This document shows, one piece after another, positions 1 through 6,591 of a stretch of DNA of 24,251 bases; within the stretch, counting starts at the first letter, position 1, and every line of letters starts with the position of its first letter. The translations under genes were made by a program, and so were the position numbers. Where the stretch lies: IMG/VR virus record IMGVR_UViG_3300039018_000010, positions 1-24,251 of that record; one strand, given 5' to 3'. A model generated the notes under the pieces. It had not been told where the DNA came from, did not search any database, and saw only the letters and a list, made by a program, of their open reading frames with translations. The DNA comes from a virus.

Positions 1-2
1 AG

Positions 3-197
3 CATGGCAGAATTGTGTTAAATTCGGAAGAAGATTGGGATGAGTTTGTAGACCAGTTAATCCTGTTCCCTGCACAAGGGGTTCACGATGACTTGCCTGA
101 CTCCCTTAGTTACATTGACCAACTTGCAGTCACTTCGTATATGGAAGAAGATGACTCCGAGGATTGGCAACCAGTAGATATTATTAGTGGGGTATAA
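3..197 (+). CDS. Terminase large subunit, C-terminal end (partial)
   Basis: This reading frame is already open at the left edge, so only the last 64 codons of the gene are present. A GTG at 15 would make a stand-alone 60-aa protein, but the sequence reads as the tail of a terminase nuclease domain. The stretch VDQLILFPAQGVHDDLPDSL matches the end of TerL proteins, where an HDD(L/x)xD(A/S)L motif supplies an acidic metal ligand of the RNase H-like headful nuclease. TerL is the ATP-driven motor that cuts concatemers and pumps DNA through the portal. The portal gene starts one base after the stop, the usual terL-portal order. The ATPase part lies outside the window. The identification rests on a short stretch plus position, but both agree. 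Confidence 0.8.
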   Translation, partial: HGRIVLNSEEDWDEFVDQLILFPAQGVHDDLPDSLSYIDQLAVTSYMEEDDSEDWQPVDIISGV

Positions 198-198
198 G

Positions 199-2169
199 AT
201 GGAATATCAAGAACCAACCGAGTCCGACAAGGAAATAGTTAACTTTGTTGTTAACCATTGTGATCGTTGGAGGGATTGGAGAGATGTTAACTGTCTTGAT
301 GATTGGCTAGAGTACGAGCGTATCTTTAATGGTGAGTGGGATGCCCAAGACAAAACCCGTGACTCCGAGAGAAGCCGAATAGTTACCCCCGCTACCCAAC
401 AAGCCGTAGAGACACGCCATGCTGAGATCATGGAAGCCATCTTTGGTCAGGGTGAGTTCTTTGACATCCAAGACGATATTCGTGATGTCAATGGTAGCCC
501 CCTAGATGTTGAAGCTATCAAGGCTCAACTCATGGAAGACTTCAAAGTAGACAAGATTCGCAAGTCTATTGACCAGATTGAGTTACTTGCTGAGATTTAT
601 GGTACGGGCATCGGTGAGATTGTTGTCAAAACAGAGAAAGTCTTTGTTCCCGCTACTCAGGCAATACCTGGTCAGATGGGACAAGCTGCTATTGGTGTAG
701 AGGAAAGAGACCGCATCGCAGTCAAGATTGTTCCTGTTAACCCCCGTAACTTTTTGTTTGACCCCAATGGAACATCTATTGATGACTGTATGGGTGTGGC
801 TATTGAGAAGTATGTCTCCATCCATAAGATAGTCAAAGGTCAAGAAGAAGGCATCTACCGCAAGGTAAAGGTCGGTACTGACTCGATGGATACAGACTTA
901 GAGCCTACCCAAGAAGTTACTCAGTACGAAGATGACAAAGTAAAACTTCTTACTTACTATGGATTAGTCCCCCGTGAGTACCTAGAGCAGTTGGAAAACG
1001 AAGATGGTGAAGTAGAGGATTTCTTCCCTGAAGACACCATCCAAGATGAGTATTCCGATTTGGTCGAAGCAATCGTGGTGATTGCCAATGATGGAACGCT
1101 TCTCAAAGCAGAAGCCAATCCATACATGATGAAAGACCGCCCAATCCTTGCTTATCAGGACGATACAGTTCCTAATCGCTTATTGGGTCGTGGTACTGTT
1201 GAGAAGGCTTACAACTCACAAAAGGCTATAGATGCCCAAGTGCGTTCACACTTAGATTCACTAGCCCTGACAACTAGCCCAATGATGGCTATGGATGCCA
1301 CTCGCCTCCCCCGTGGTGCTAAGTTTGAAGTAAAGCCAGGTAAAGCTATCCTGACAAACGGCAATCCCAATGAGATTCTGTTCCCGTTCAAGTTCGGCAA
1401 TACTGATGGTTCTAACCTGACGACTGCCAAAGAGTTTGAACGTATGCTTTTGATGGCAACAGGAACTCTTGACTCTCAGGGAATGATTACTGCTGTCTCC
1501 AGAGATGCTGGTCAGGGTGGTATTTCGATGGCTACTGCTTCGATTATCAAGAAATACAAGCGTACCTTGGTGAACTTCCAAGAGGATTTCATGATCCCCT
1601 TCATCACCAAAGCCGCCTATCGCTATATGCAGTTTGACCCCGAGCGTTATCCTACTGTGGACATGAAGTTCATTCCTACGGCAGCGCTTGGAATCATCGC
1701 TAGAGAGCATGAGCAACAACAGTTCATTGCCCTACTACAGACTCTTGGCCCGAATACACCTGTTTTGCCTATCATTTTGAAGGGCATCATGGCTAATTCT
1801 TCTCTGTCAAACAGATTTGAGTTGATTGAGATGCTCGACAAGATGGCTGTTGCTGATCCACAAGCTCAACAAGCGGCTCAGATGCAACAACAATTGGCTA
1901 TGCAACTGGCACAGGCTCAGATTGCTGTCCAAACTACACAAGCAGAGCAGAATAAGGCAGAGGCTCAGAAGTTGTTAACAGAGGCGCAATTGATGCCTAT
2001 TGAGTTGCAAGCTAAGAGCATGGCGGCTAACACCAAGAACCTCCCTACTGACGATGCTTTGGCTTCAAAAGAGTTTGATAAGCGTGTCAAAGTTGCTGAA
2101 TTGATGCTTAAAGAAGCTGATATTCAGAACAAGGCCAAGATTGTTGAAAAACAGATGACTAGAGCATGA
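199..2169 (+). CDS. Portal protein (head-to-tail connector)
   Basis: A 656-residue protein placed between the terminase end and the scaffold gene. It should form the dodecameric ring at the capsid vertex through which DNA is packaged and which seats the tail. The N-terminus is acidic and Trp-rich, followed by a mixed core with a VNPRNFLFDPNG stretch typical of P22-type portals. The last ~110 residues are a Gln/Ala-rich helical region (AQQAAQMQQQLAMQLAQAQ and onward), as in the C-terminal barrel or crown helices of portals. The length is close to P22 gp1 (about 725 aa) and longer than T7 gp8. I chose ATG 199 over in-frame GTG 187 because GTGGGG at 187-192 is spaced like a ribosome site for 199 and the terminase stop is at 195-197. 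The P22-like assignment is by motif and order, not a search. Confidence 0.88.
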   Translation: MEYQEPTESDKEIVNFVVNHCDRWRDWRDVNCLDDWLEYERIFNGEWDAQDKTRDSERSRIVTPATQQAVETRHAEIMEAIFGQGEFFDIQDDIRDVNGSPLDVEAIKAQLMEDFKVDKIRKSIDQIELLAEIYGTGIGEIVVKTEKVFVPATQAIPGQMGQAAIGVEERDRIAVKIVPVNPRNFLFDPNGTSIDDCMGVAIEKYVSIHKIVKGQEEGIYRKVKVGTDSMDTDLEPTQEVTQYEDDKVKLLTYYGLVPREYLEQLENEDGEVEDFFPEDTIQDEYSDLVEAIVVIANDGTLLKAEANPYMMKDRPILAYQDDTVPNRLLGRGTVEKAYNSQKAIDAQVRSHLDSLALTTSPMMAMDATRLPRGAKFEVKPGKAILTNGNPNEILFPFKFGNTDGSNLTTAKEFERMLLMATGTLDSQGMITAVSRDAGQGGISMATASIIKKYKRTLVNFQEDFMIPFITKAAYRYMQFDPERYPTVDMKFIPTAALGIIAREHEQQQFIALLQTLGPNTPVLPIILKGIMANSSLSNRFELIEMLDKMAVADPQAQQAAQMQQQLAMQLAQAQIAVQTTQAEQNKAEAQKLLTEAQLMPIELQAKSMAANTKNLPTDDALASKEFDKRVKVAELMLKEADIQNKAKIVEKQMTRA

Positions 2170-2405
2170 ATCAGGAACTTCAGAAGTACTATGAGGAACG
2201 CTTCTCAATGATGTCCACACAAGGTTGGATAGAATTGATGGAAGATGTTGACAAAATGATAGAACCTTTGAATAATATTTCAACAATTGCAGATGAAAAA
2301 AGTCTACAATTCAGAAAAGGTGAGTTATCTATACTTATTTGGCTGAAAAACTTGAAACAAGTCAGCGAAAGAGCATTTGAGGACTTAAATGAGAAGAATG
2401 TATGA
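2166..2405 (+). CDS. Small acidic helical protein of unknown function
   Basis: A 79-residue protein whose ATG overlaps the portal stop (ATGA at 2166-2169), implying translational coupling with the portal. It looks wholly helical: an N-terminal helix (ELQKYYEERFSMM), a central acidic helix and a C-terminal helix with LSILIWLKNL. It has no signal peptide or recognised catalytic motif. Small proteins at this place between portal and scaffold are common in uncultured podoviruses and usually have no assigned function. A role in head assembly or as an early-acting helper is possible but not shown by the sequence. The reading frame is convincing because of the exact junctions at both ends. Confidence 0.72.
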   Translation: MNQELQKYYEERFSMMSTQGWIELMEDVDKMIEPLNNISTIADEKSLQFRKGELSILIWLKNLKQVSERAFEDLNEKNV

Positions 2406-2616
2406 ATTTGCCTGTGTAAATGGGCATAAAACTTCGAGACTTGTTGTTTATGAGACAGCGAGTTTTATGTGTGAGTGTGGTGAGGAATCTCATCGCACTT
2501 TATCTGCGCCTTATTTTAGGCTTGAAGGATGGTCTGGTTCATTCCCAACGGCTCACGCCAAGTTTGATAAAAGCCATAACGACAAGTTAAAGTCTGAGCG
2601 CAAACTCAACTCATAA
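2389..2616 (+). CDS. Small zinc-knuckle-like (FmdB-like) protein
   Basis: A 75-residue protein starting inside the end of the previous gene. ATG 2389 is preceded by an AGGA at 2380-2383, five bases away; an in-frame ATG at 2398 would remove three residues. Near the N-terminus it has Cys9 and His13 (CVNGH), then Cys28 and Cys30 (CECG). This resembles the short zinc ribbon of FmdB-type regulatory proteins, with an H in place of one Cys and C-x-C instead of C-x2-C. After the knuckle comes an aromatic stretch (FRLEGWSGSFP) and a charged tail. Metal binding is inferred from residue spacing only. Similar one-domain ribbons sit beside portal or scaffold genes in other phages; their role is not known to me. 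Confidence 0.7.
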   Translation: MRRMYEFACVNGHKTSRLVVYETASFMCECGEESHRTLSAPYFRLEGWSGSFPTAHAKFDKSHNDKLKSERKLNS

Positions 2617-2673
2617 GCAATTATGCCGAGTTGAATCTCCTACAACCGATTGACGGCAGGAAAAGGAAAAAGT

Positions 2674-3417
2674 ATGTTAGTTGATGATGACAAAGAAGAG
2701 TTGGGTGAGTTACAGATCGAAGAGCAGAAGATCGAGCAAAAGCCTGAACTTCCTGAAAAATACAGGGAAAAAAGTTTAGACGAGATTGTGAAGATGCACC
2801 AAGAGGCTGAAAAGCTAATTGGAAAGCAAGCACAGGAAGTAGGCGAGGTCAGAAAGTTAGCCGATGAACTCATCAAACAGAACCTTGGTTCACGACAGCA
2901 ACAAACTAGACAGGAAGAGCCTGAAGTAGATTTCTTTGAGAATCCACAGAAGGCAATTCAGAGGACAGTTGATAATCATCCTGACATCCAAGCGGCACGA
3001 CAAGTAACGCTAGAGATGAAAAAGGCACAAATTCAGCAGAGGTTGGCGCAAGAACATCCTGACTTTGGTGAAATCGCCAGAGATCAGGATTTTGCAAATT
3101 GGGTGAAGTCTAGCCCTGTTCGCATTAAAATCTTTGAGCAAGCCAATTCTGGATATGATTTTGACTCTGCCAATGAATTGCTATCGACCTATAAACAACT
3201 ACGTTCTGTTAAACAGAAGCAAGTAAGTGATGAGGGCGAGGTAACTCGCAAACAGAACTTAAAAGCAGTAGGTGTAGATGTAGGTGGTTCTGGTGAATCA
3301 TCAAAGAAGGTATACCGAAGGGCAGACCTTATTCGGCTCAAAATGCAAGACCCAAATCGATATGACGCTTTAAGTGAAGAAATCATGCAAGCCTATCAAG
3401 AGGGTCGGGTTCGTTAA
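2674..3417 (+). CDS. Capsid scaffolding protein
   Basis: A 247-residue, highly charged, helix-rich protein directly upstream of the major capsid gene, the classic scaffold position. The N-terminal half is acidic and Lys/Glu/Gln-rich (LPEKYREKSLDEIV then KMHQEAEKLIGKQAQEVGEV), predicting long coiled coils. The C-terminus ends in a conserved-looking helical segment (RADLIRLKMQDPNRYDALS) and a basic tail (QEGRVR), the kind of coat-binding end found in P22-type scaffolds. Scaffolds guide coat subunits into a procapsid and leave before or during packaging. I chose ATG 2674 because AAGGA at 2663-2667 is six bases upstream; an in-frame TTG at 2650 lacks a good site. No protease motif is seen, so this is scaffold only. 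Confidence 0.82.
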   Translation: MLVDDDKEELGELQIEEQKIEQKPELPEKYREKSLDEIVKMHQEAEKLIGKQAQEVGEVRKLADELIKQNLGSRQQQTRQEEPEVDFFENPQKAIQRTVDNHPDIQAARQVTLEMKKAQIQQRLAQEHPDFGEIARDQDFANWVKSSPVRIKIFEQANSGYDFDSANELLSTYKQLRSVKQKQVSDEGEVTRKQNLKAVGVDVGGSGESSKKVYRRADLIRLKMQDPNRYDALSEEIMQAYQEGRVR

Positions 3418-3435
3418 ACTTTAGGAGATTTAATC

Positions 3436-4398
3436 ATGGCATATCCAACACCAGCGGTTACAGTAACCACCGCAGACAAGTTCATCCCAGAAATCTGGTC
3501 AGATGAAATCGTAGCCTCATACAAGAAAAATCTTGTTATGGCAAACCTCGTAATGAAGATGAACTTCAAGGGTAAGAAGGGTGATGTAGTACACATTCCT
3601 TCACCTACCCGTGGTAACGCTACAGCGAAAGCGGCATCTACTGCCGTTACTCTGATTGCCGATACTGAGACAGAAGTTCTGGTTAACATTAACCAACACT
3701 TTGAATACTCACGTTTCATTGAGGACATCGTTGAAGCACAAGCCTTGAACAGCTTGCGTCAGTTCTATACTGCTGATGCTGGTTACGCTCTGGCTCGTCA
3801 AGTAGACACTAGCTTGATCCAATTGGGTCGTGCATTCAATGGTGCTACTGTCGGTACTAACGACTATGCAACTGCTGCGGCTTCTACCAAGGCTTTCGTT
3901 GGCGGTGATGGCACTACTGTTTATAACAGTTCTACATCCAATGCTTCTGCTTTGACTGATGCCGCTATTCGTCGTACGATTCAGCGTTTGGATGACAACG
4001 ACACTCCTATGGATGGTCGCTTCTTCATCATTCCTCCTTCAAGCCGCAACACGTTGATGGGTCTTGCCCGTTATACTGAACAGGCTTTTGTGGGTAATGG
4101 TAATGCAATCCGCAATGGTGAAATCGGTCAACTGTATGGTATCCCCGTGTTCACATCTAGCAATGCTGATACTGCTGCTGGTAACTCTACAACAGATCGT
4201 ATCTGCTTGATGGGTCACAAGGACGCTATGGTCTTGGTTGAGCAAATGGGCATTCGCTCACAGACTCAGTACAAACAAGACTACTTGGCTACTTTGTTCA
4301 CATCTGACACACTTTATGGTGTGAAAGCAATGCGTACAGCCGCTACTGTTGGTGCAGCTTTGTCTTCTAGCGCATTTGCGTTAGCAGTTCCAGCCTAA
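3436..4398 (+). CDS. Major capsid protein
   Basis: A 320-residue protein right after the scaffold and preceded by a clear AGGAG at 3423-3427, eight bases from ATG. The sequence has the character of an HK97-fold coat: an N-terminal arm, a helix with LVMANLVMKMNF, a beta segment KKGDVVHIPSPTRGN, a spine-helix region with ALARQVDTSLIQLG, and a late strand-rich region. It would build the icosahedral shell. Codon use is biased to T- and C-ending codons compared with the ejection genes, as expected for a very abundant product. A strong intrinsic terminator follows the stop. The exact coat family (P22 coat versus other HK97-fold groups) cannot be fixed by eye. Confidence 0.88.
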   Translation: MAYPTPAVTVTTADKFIPEIWSDEIVASYKKNLVMANLVMKMNFKGKKGDVVHIPSPTRGNATAKAASTAVTLIADTETEVLVNINQHFEYSRFIEDIVEAQALNSLRQFYTADAGYALARQVDTSLIQLGRAFNGATVGTNDYATAAASTKAFVGGDGTTVYNSSTSNASALTDAAIRRTIQRLDDNDTPMDGRFFIIPPSSRNTLMGLARYTEQAFVGNGNAIRNGEIGQLYGIPVFTSSNADTAAGNSTTDRICLMGHKDAMVLVEQMGIRSQTQYKQDYLATLFTSDTLYGVKAMRTAATVGAALSSSAFALAVPA

Positions 4399-4409
4399 TA
4401 GTTGCCTTT

Positions 4410-4441
4410 TCCCCTCGCCTTAATCGGTGGGGGGATTTTTT
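4410..4441 (+). terminator. Intrinsic terminator after the major capsid gene
   Basis: Ten-base-pair G+C-rich stem (4410-4419 with 4426-4435, two G-U pairs), six-base loop TTAATC, then T6. It lies 11 bases after the capsid stop and immediately upstream of the ribosome site of the next gene, so it can only reduce, not end, expression of the downstream structural genes. Confidence 0.85.
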
Positions 4442-4459
4442 ACTTCAAGGAGATTTATT

Positions 4460-4783
4460 ATGGCAGCAGCAACAGCAGTTACTTCCCGCAGGGGAAATGA
4501 CCAGTTCCGTGGTCTATTTACAGACACTTGGGACGTTACCTGTACTCTTGATAGCGCATCAGTATCTACTGTATCTACCGCTACAGATACAGTTACAGTA
4601 CCAGGCGTAAAATTAGGCGACATGGTTATCGGTATGGCAATTGGAGTTTCTGAGGCAGGTTTGGTTCGTAGAGCCTATGTTTCAGCCGCTGACACAGTTA
4701 CTATCGTGACTTACAACCCTACAGGCAGTTCTGTAGACTTGGCATCAACTACATTGAACCTTATTGTGGCTCGTGCAGTTTAA
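4460..4783 (+). CDS. Putative capsid decoration or small beta-rich virion protein
   Basis: A 107-residue protein between two terminators and next to the major capsid gene. ATG 4460 follows AAGGAG (4447-4452) by seven bases; longer in-frame starts would run back into the terminator hairpin. The chain is rich in Thr, Val, Ala and Gly with alternating patterns, e.g. VTVPGVKLGDMVIGMAIGV and AYVSAADTVTIVTYNPTGSS, ending in a Val/Ala strand. This pattern of short strands is seen in a family of small phage head or tail surface proteins. Its place directly after the coat gene and strong ribosome site suggest an abundant virion protein such as a cement or decoration protein. Function is inferred from position and composition only. 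Confidence 0.7.
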   Translation: MAAATAVTSRRGNDQFRGLFTDTWDVTCTLDSASVSTVSTATDTVTVPGVKLGDMVIGMAIGVSEAGLVRRAYVSAADTVTIVTYNPTGSSVDLASTTLNLIVARAV

Positions 4784-4785
4784 TT

Positions 4786-4812
4786 AAAGGGGGCTAATAC
4801 CCCCCTTTTTTT
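4786..4812 (+). terminator. Intrinsic terminator after the decoration-type gene
   Basis: G5 at 4789-4793 pairs with C5 at 4801-4805 around a seven-base loop, extended by A-T pairs, followed by T7. It starts two bases after the stop of the preceding gene and abuts the GGAG (4813-4816) of the next one. Confidence 0.85.
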
Positions 4813-4821
4813 GGAGTTTTT

Positions 4822-4998
4822 ATGGCTACTTTTCGTTGTTTACAGTCGGGAAACACAGTAACTTTCACCTATCAGCATGATATTGATAGCATGAAAGGTC
4901 ATCAAGGATACGTTCTTGTTGAGGAAACTCCAAAGAAAGACGAAGATAAACCTAAGTTGGGCAGACCAAAAAAAGAGGTTTCAAATGTCGGAAATTGA
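4822..4998 (+). CDS. 58-aa protein with AT-hook-like tail
   Basis: ATG 4822 lies five bases after GGAG (4813-4816), and the frame runs to TGA 4996-4998. The N-terminal ~33 residues form a compact domain (MATFRCLQSGNTV, then a QHDIDSMKGHQGY segment) of a type I recall from other phage structural clusters. The C-terminal part is charged and contains KLGRPKK, which resembles the GRP core of an AT-hook minor-groove binding motif. DNA binding is possible but rests on a seven-residue motif; the hook usually has Arg-Gly-Arg-Pro, and the first Arg is replaced here. The gene overlaps the start of the next gene by 14 bases. I cannot assign a function. Confidence 0.68.
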   Translation: MATFRCLQSGNTVTFTYQHDIDSMKGHQGYVLVEETPKKDEDKPKLGRPKKEVSNVGN

Positions 4999-5188
4999 TC
5001 CAAGAGAATTTGGCAAGTTGGAAGCCCAAGTTGAGGCTTTACAGAACGAAGTCCATGCACTTCGCCAAGATATTAAAACGCTTTTAGAAATGGCTAACAA
5101 GTCTAAAGGTGGCTTTTTCGTTGGAATGGCTATCGCCTCTATTGTGGGCGGTATCATTTCTTTCATTGCAACCAAGCTAGTTCGATAA
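4985..5188 (+). CDS. Coiled-coil plus single membrane helix protein (holin-like or XhlA-like)
   Basis: A 67-residue protein starting at ATG 4985 inside the end of the previous gene. Residues 8-37 (KLEAQVEALQNEVHALRQD and onward) form an amphipathic coiled coil with a clean heptad pattern. Residues 43-63 (GFFVGMAIASIVGGIISFI) are one membrane helix rich in Gly, and the end is short and basic (TKLVR). This layout, a cytoplasmic coil followed by one C-terminal helix, resembles XhlA-type proteins and small holins or antiholins. It lies among virion genes, 14 kb from the lysis cassette, so a role in DNA entry or as a regulator of lysis timing is equally possible. Function is open; the gene call is good. 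Confidence 0.72.
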   Translation: MSEIDPREFGKLEAQVEALQNEVHALRQDIKTLLEMANKSKGGFFVGMAIASIVGGIISFIATKLVR

Positions 5189-5196
5189 GGATTTAT

Positions 5197-5382
5197 ATGC
5201 CTCAAGTTGGAAACAAGAAATTCCCATACACAGAAAAAGGCGAAAAAGAAGCCAAAGAGTATGGAAAGAAGAAATCTATGCCCGTTACTGTAATGATTGC
5301 TATTGGCAAGCCTAAAGCTATGCCTACCCGTGGTGGTCGTACCGCTACTAACATGATGAAGAAGTCTGGAAGAGGTAAATAA
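5197..5382 (+). CDS. Small lysine-rich protein
   Basis: A 61-residue protein with 16 Lys/Arg residues (26%). The ribosome site TAAGGA overlaps the stop of the preceding gene and is five bases from ATG 5197. The first 26 residues (MPQVGNKKFPYT, then an alternating Glu/Lys segment) resemble small proteins seen in many podovirus structural clusters; the rest is basic, with TRGGRTATNMMKKSG at the end. There are no Cys residues, no membrane helix and no enzyme motif. It belongs to a run of four tiny basic proteins here. A role as a nucleic acid-binding or capsid-internal protein fits the charge but is not demonstrated. Confidence 0.7.
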   Translation: MPQVGNKKFPYTEKGEKEAKEYGKKKSMPVTVMIAIGKPKAMPTRGGRTATNMMKKSGRGK

Positions 5383-5666
5383 TGTCATCTTTAACTGCTC
5401 CCGTTACTCTCCTTAGTGCTGTTACTGCCACAGGCGCATCCACAGCAGTTCAAGCGGATGCTGGTCAACCCGCATTCCTTCAAGTTTCAGGCATCACGAG
5501 TGCTACTGTTGCTTTGCAAGGCAGTCTGGATGGCACAACATACTCAACGATTGGTACAGCCTTAACTGGTGATGGCATTATTACTGTGGCAAATGCGCCT
5601 AAGTATCTAAGAGCCAATTGCACAGTTTATGTAACTGGAACAATCACAGCCAAGATCATGTACTGA
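5382..5666 (+). CDS. Small beta-rich virion protein
   Basis: A 94-residue protein whose ATG shares bases with the preceding TAA (TAATG), with AGAGG at 5371-5375 six bases upstream. The chain is low in charge and rich in Thr, Ala, Val and Gly, with repeated short strands (VTLLSAVTATGAST, ATVALQGSLDGTTYSTIG, YVTGTITAKIMY). The 'xxLQGSLDGTTYSTIG' stretch resembles a jelly-roll or immunoglobulin-like module found in small phage surface proteins, where a strand is followed by an S-x-D-G-x-x-(F/Y) turn. It is most likely a minor head or tail surface component. It is the only non-basic product among the tiny genes of this stretch. Confidence 0.68.
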   Translation: MSSLTAPVTLLSAVTATGASTAVQADAGQPAFLQVSGITSATVALQGSLDGTTYSTIGTALTGDGIITVANAPKYLRANCTVYVTGTITAKIMY

Positions 5667-5667
5667 T

Positions 5668-5826
5668 ATGAAAAAGACCAAAGCAGAAGCAAAAATCTCT
5701 AAGGTCTACAAAGAGTTTAAGGCGGGAACGCTTCACTCTGGCAAAGGTGGCCCTGTGGTCAAGAAGCCTAAACAAGCTATTGCTATTGCTTTATCCGAAG
5801 CAGGTATGTCAAGGAAGAAGAAATGA
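5668..5826 (+). CDS. 52-aa basic protein, DUF6496-like
   Basis: A 52-codon frame starting one base after the previous stop. Of 52 residues, 15 are Lys or Arg. The sequence contains EFKAGTLHSGKGGPVVKKP followed by KQAIAIALSEAGMS and a KKK end. That order matches a family of tiny proteins I know as DUF6496, found in phages and many bacteria: a basic start, an LHSG turn, and a helix KQAIAIALSEAG. Its role is not known. The clean family signature makes the gene call solid in spite of its length. Its TGA overlaps the next ATG (ATGA at 5823-5826), so the two are probably translationally coupled. Confidence 0.78.
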   Translation: MKKTKAEAKISKVYKEFKAGTLHSGKGGPVVKKPKQAIAIALSEAGMSRKKK

Positions 5827-5969
5827 AACAAGGTCTATACGCTAACATCAATGCCAAACAAGAACGCATCAAAGCAGGTTCTAAGGAAAAGATGCGTAAG
5901 GTTGGCTCTAAAGGCGCTCCTACTGAGGCGGCATTTAAGGCTGCGGCTAAGACCGCAAAGAAGAAATGA
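5823..5969 (+). CDS. 48-aa basic protein
   Basis: A 48-codon frame linked to both neighbours by ATGA overlaps. Fourteen of 48 residues are Lys or Arg. The motif MKQGLYANINAKQERIKAGS followed by KEKMRKVGSKGAPT is one I recognise from many small phage proteins of unknown function ('GLYANI.AK..RI.AGS.EKMR..G..GAPT'). The C-terminus is an Ala/Lys helix ending KTAKKK. There are no Cys residues and no membrane segment. The product is likely to bind nucleic acid or pack inside the capsid, but that is inference from charge and place alone. Confidence 0.75.
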   Translation: MKQGLYANINAKQERIKAGSKEKMRKVGSKGAPTEAAFKAAAKTAKKK

Positions 5970-6259
5970 AATCTCCTGCTTGGCAAACAAAAGAAGGAAA
6001 AAACCCCAAGGGGGGCTTGAATGCCAAGGGAAGAGCATCGTATAATGCAGAAACGGGTGGCAATTTAAAACCACCAGTAAAGTCGGGAGATAACCCTCGT
6101 AGGGCATCCTTTTTAGCACGAATGGGCAATATGCCTGGCGCTGAGATGAAAGATGGGAAGCCTACCCGACTCCTATTATCTCTTAGAGCTTGGGGCGCAA
6201 CGTCCAAGGAAGACGCTAAAGCCAAGGCTAAAGCGATCTCTAAGAGGAATAGTAAATGA
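5966..6259 (+). CDS. Basic protein, DUF6321-like
   Basis: A 97-residue protein with 22 Lys/Arg residues, starting in an ATGA overlap. It contains SPAWQTKEGKNPKGGLNAKG, then GNLKPPVKSGDNPRRASFLA and a Lys/Ala-rich helical end. This is the signature of a family I recall as DUF6321, found in phages including cyanophages, always small and basic, with no assigned function. Conserved Gly/Pro/Asn turns suggest a folded core rather than a disordered tail. It closes the run of tiny basic genes and overlaps the next gene by four bases. The family name is from memory and should be confirmed by a profile search. Confidence 0.78.
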   Translation: MKSPAWQTKEGKNPKGGLNAKGRASYNAETGGNLKPPVKSGDNPRRASFLARMGNMPGAEMKDGKPTRLLLSLRAWGATSKEDAKAKAKAISKRNSK

Positions 6260-6591
6260 GGCCAACCTCAGTCGGAATTAGCCCTACAGCAAATACGCTG
6301 ACTACTGTTTACACAGTACCTACGGGTTACTACGCCAAATTTACTGTCATGTATATCCACAATACGGGTGGATCGACAAAGCACATCACAGTCCAATGGT
6401 ATGACGCAAGTACAGCTACCACCTTAGACATACTTACTAATTACGACTTTACTGCCAAAACATATCTTCAGTTTGATGGCAATGCTTATATCGTATTGGA
6501 AGAAGGCGATAGGATTCAGATTACTACTCAAAGTGCAAGTACATTTAGTTTTATTGCAACATTTGAAGTTTCAGGAGCGCAACGAACATGA
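6256..6591 (+). CDS. Small beta-sandwich virion protein
   Basis: A 111-residue protein with ATGA and ATGAC-type overlaps at both ends. The sequence alternates short strands: ANTLTTVYTVPTGYYAKFTV, HITVQWYDASTATTLDIL, AYIVLEEGDRIQITTQS and FSFIATFEVSG. This is the pattern of a small phage jelly-roll family with a 'TVPxGYYAK' strand and a final FSxIATFE strand that I have seen near tail tube genes. It has no Cys and few Lys. It is probably a virion surface or collar protein. It lies just before tail tube A, so it may sit at the head-tail junction. Confidence 0.72.
   Translation: MRPTSVGISPTANTLTTVYTVPTGYYAKFTVMYIHNTGGSTKHITVQWYDASTATTLDILTNYDFTAKTYLQFDGNAYIVLEEGDRIQITTQSASTFSFIATFEVSGAQRT

Noticed and set aside
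1261-1719. 152-aa open frame on the - strand in the portal gene
   Set aside because: No family resemblance and fully inside a well-supported gene on the other strand.
2650-2678. TTGACG, 17-base spacer, TATGTT promoter-like pair before the scaffold gene
   Set aside because: The -10 element covers the start codon of the scaffold gene, so transcripts would begin after it; judged a chance match.
4981-5388. 135-aa open frame on the - strand over the small genes
   Set aside because: Opposes three coupled small genes with good ribosome sites; composition is that of a shadow.
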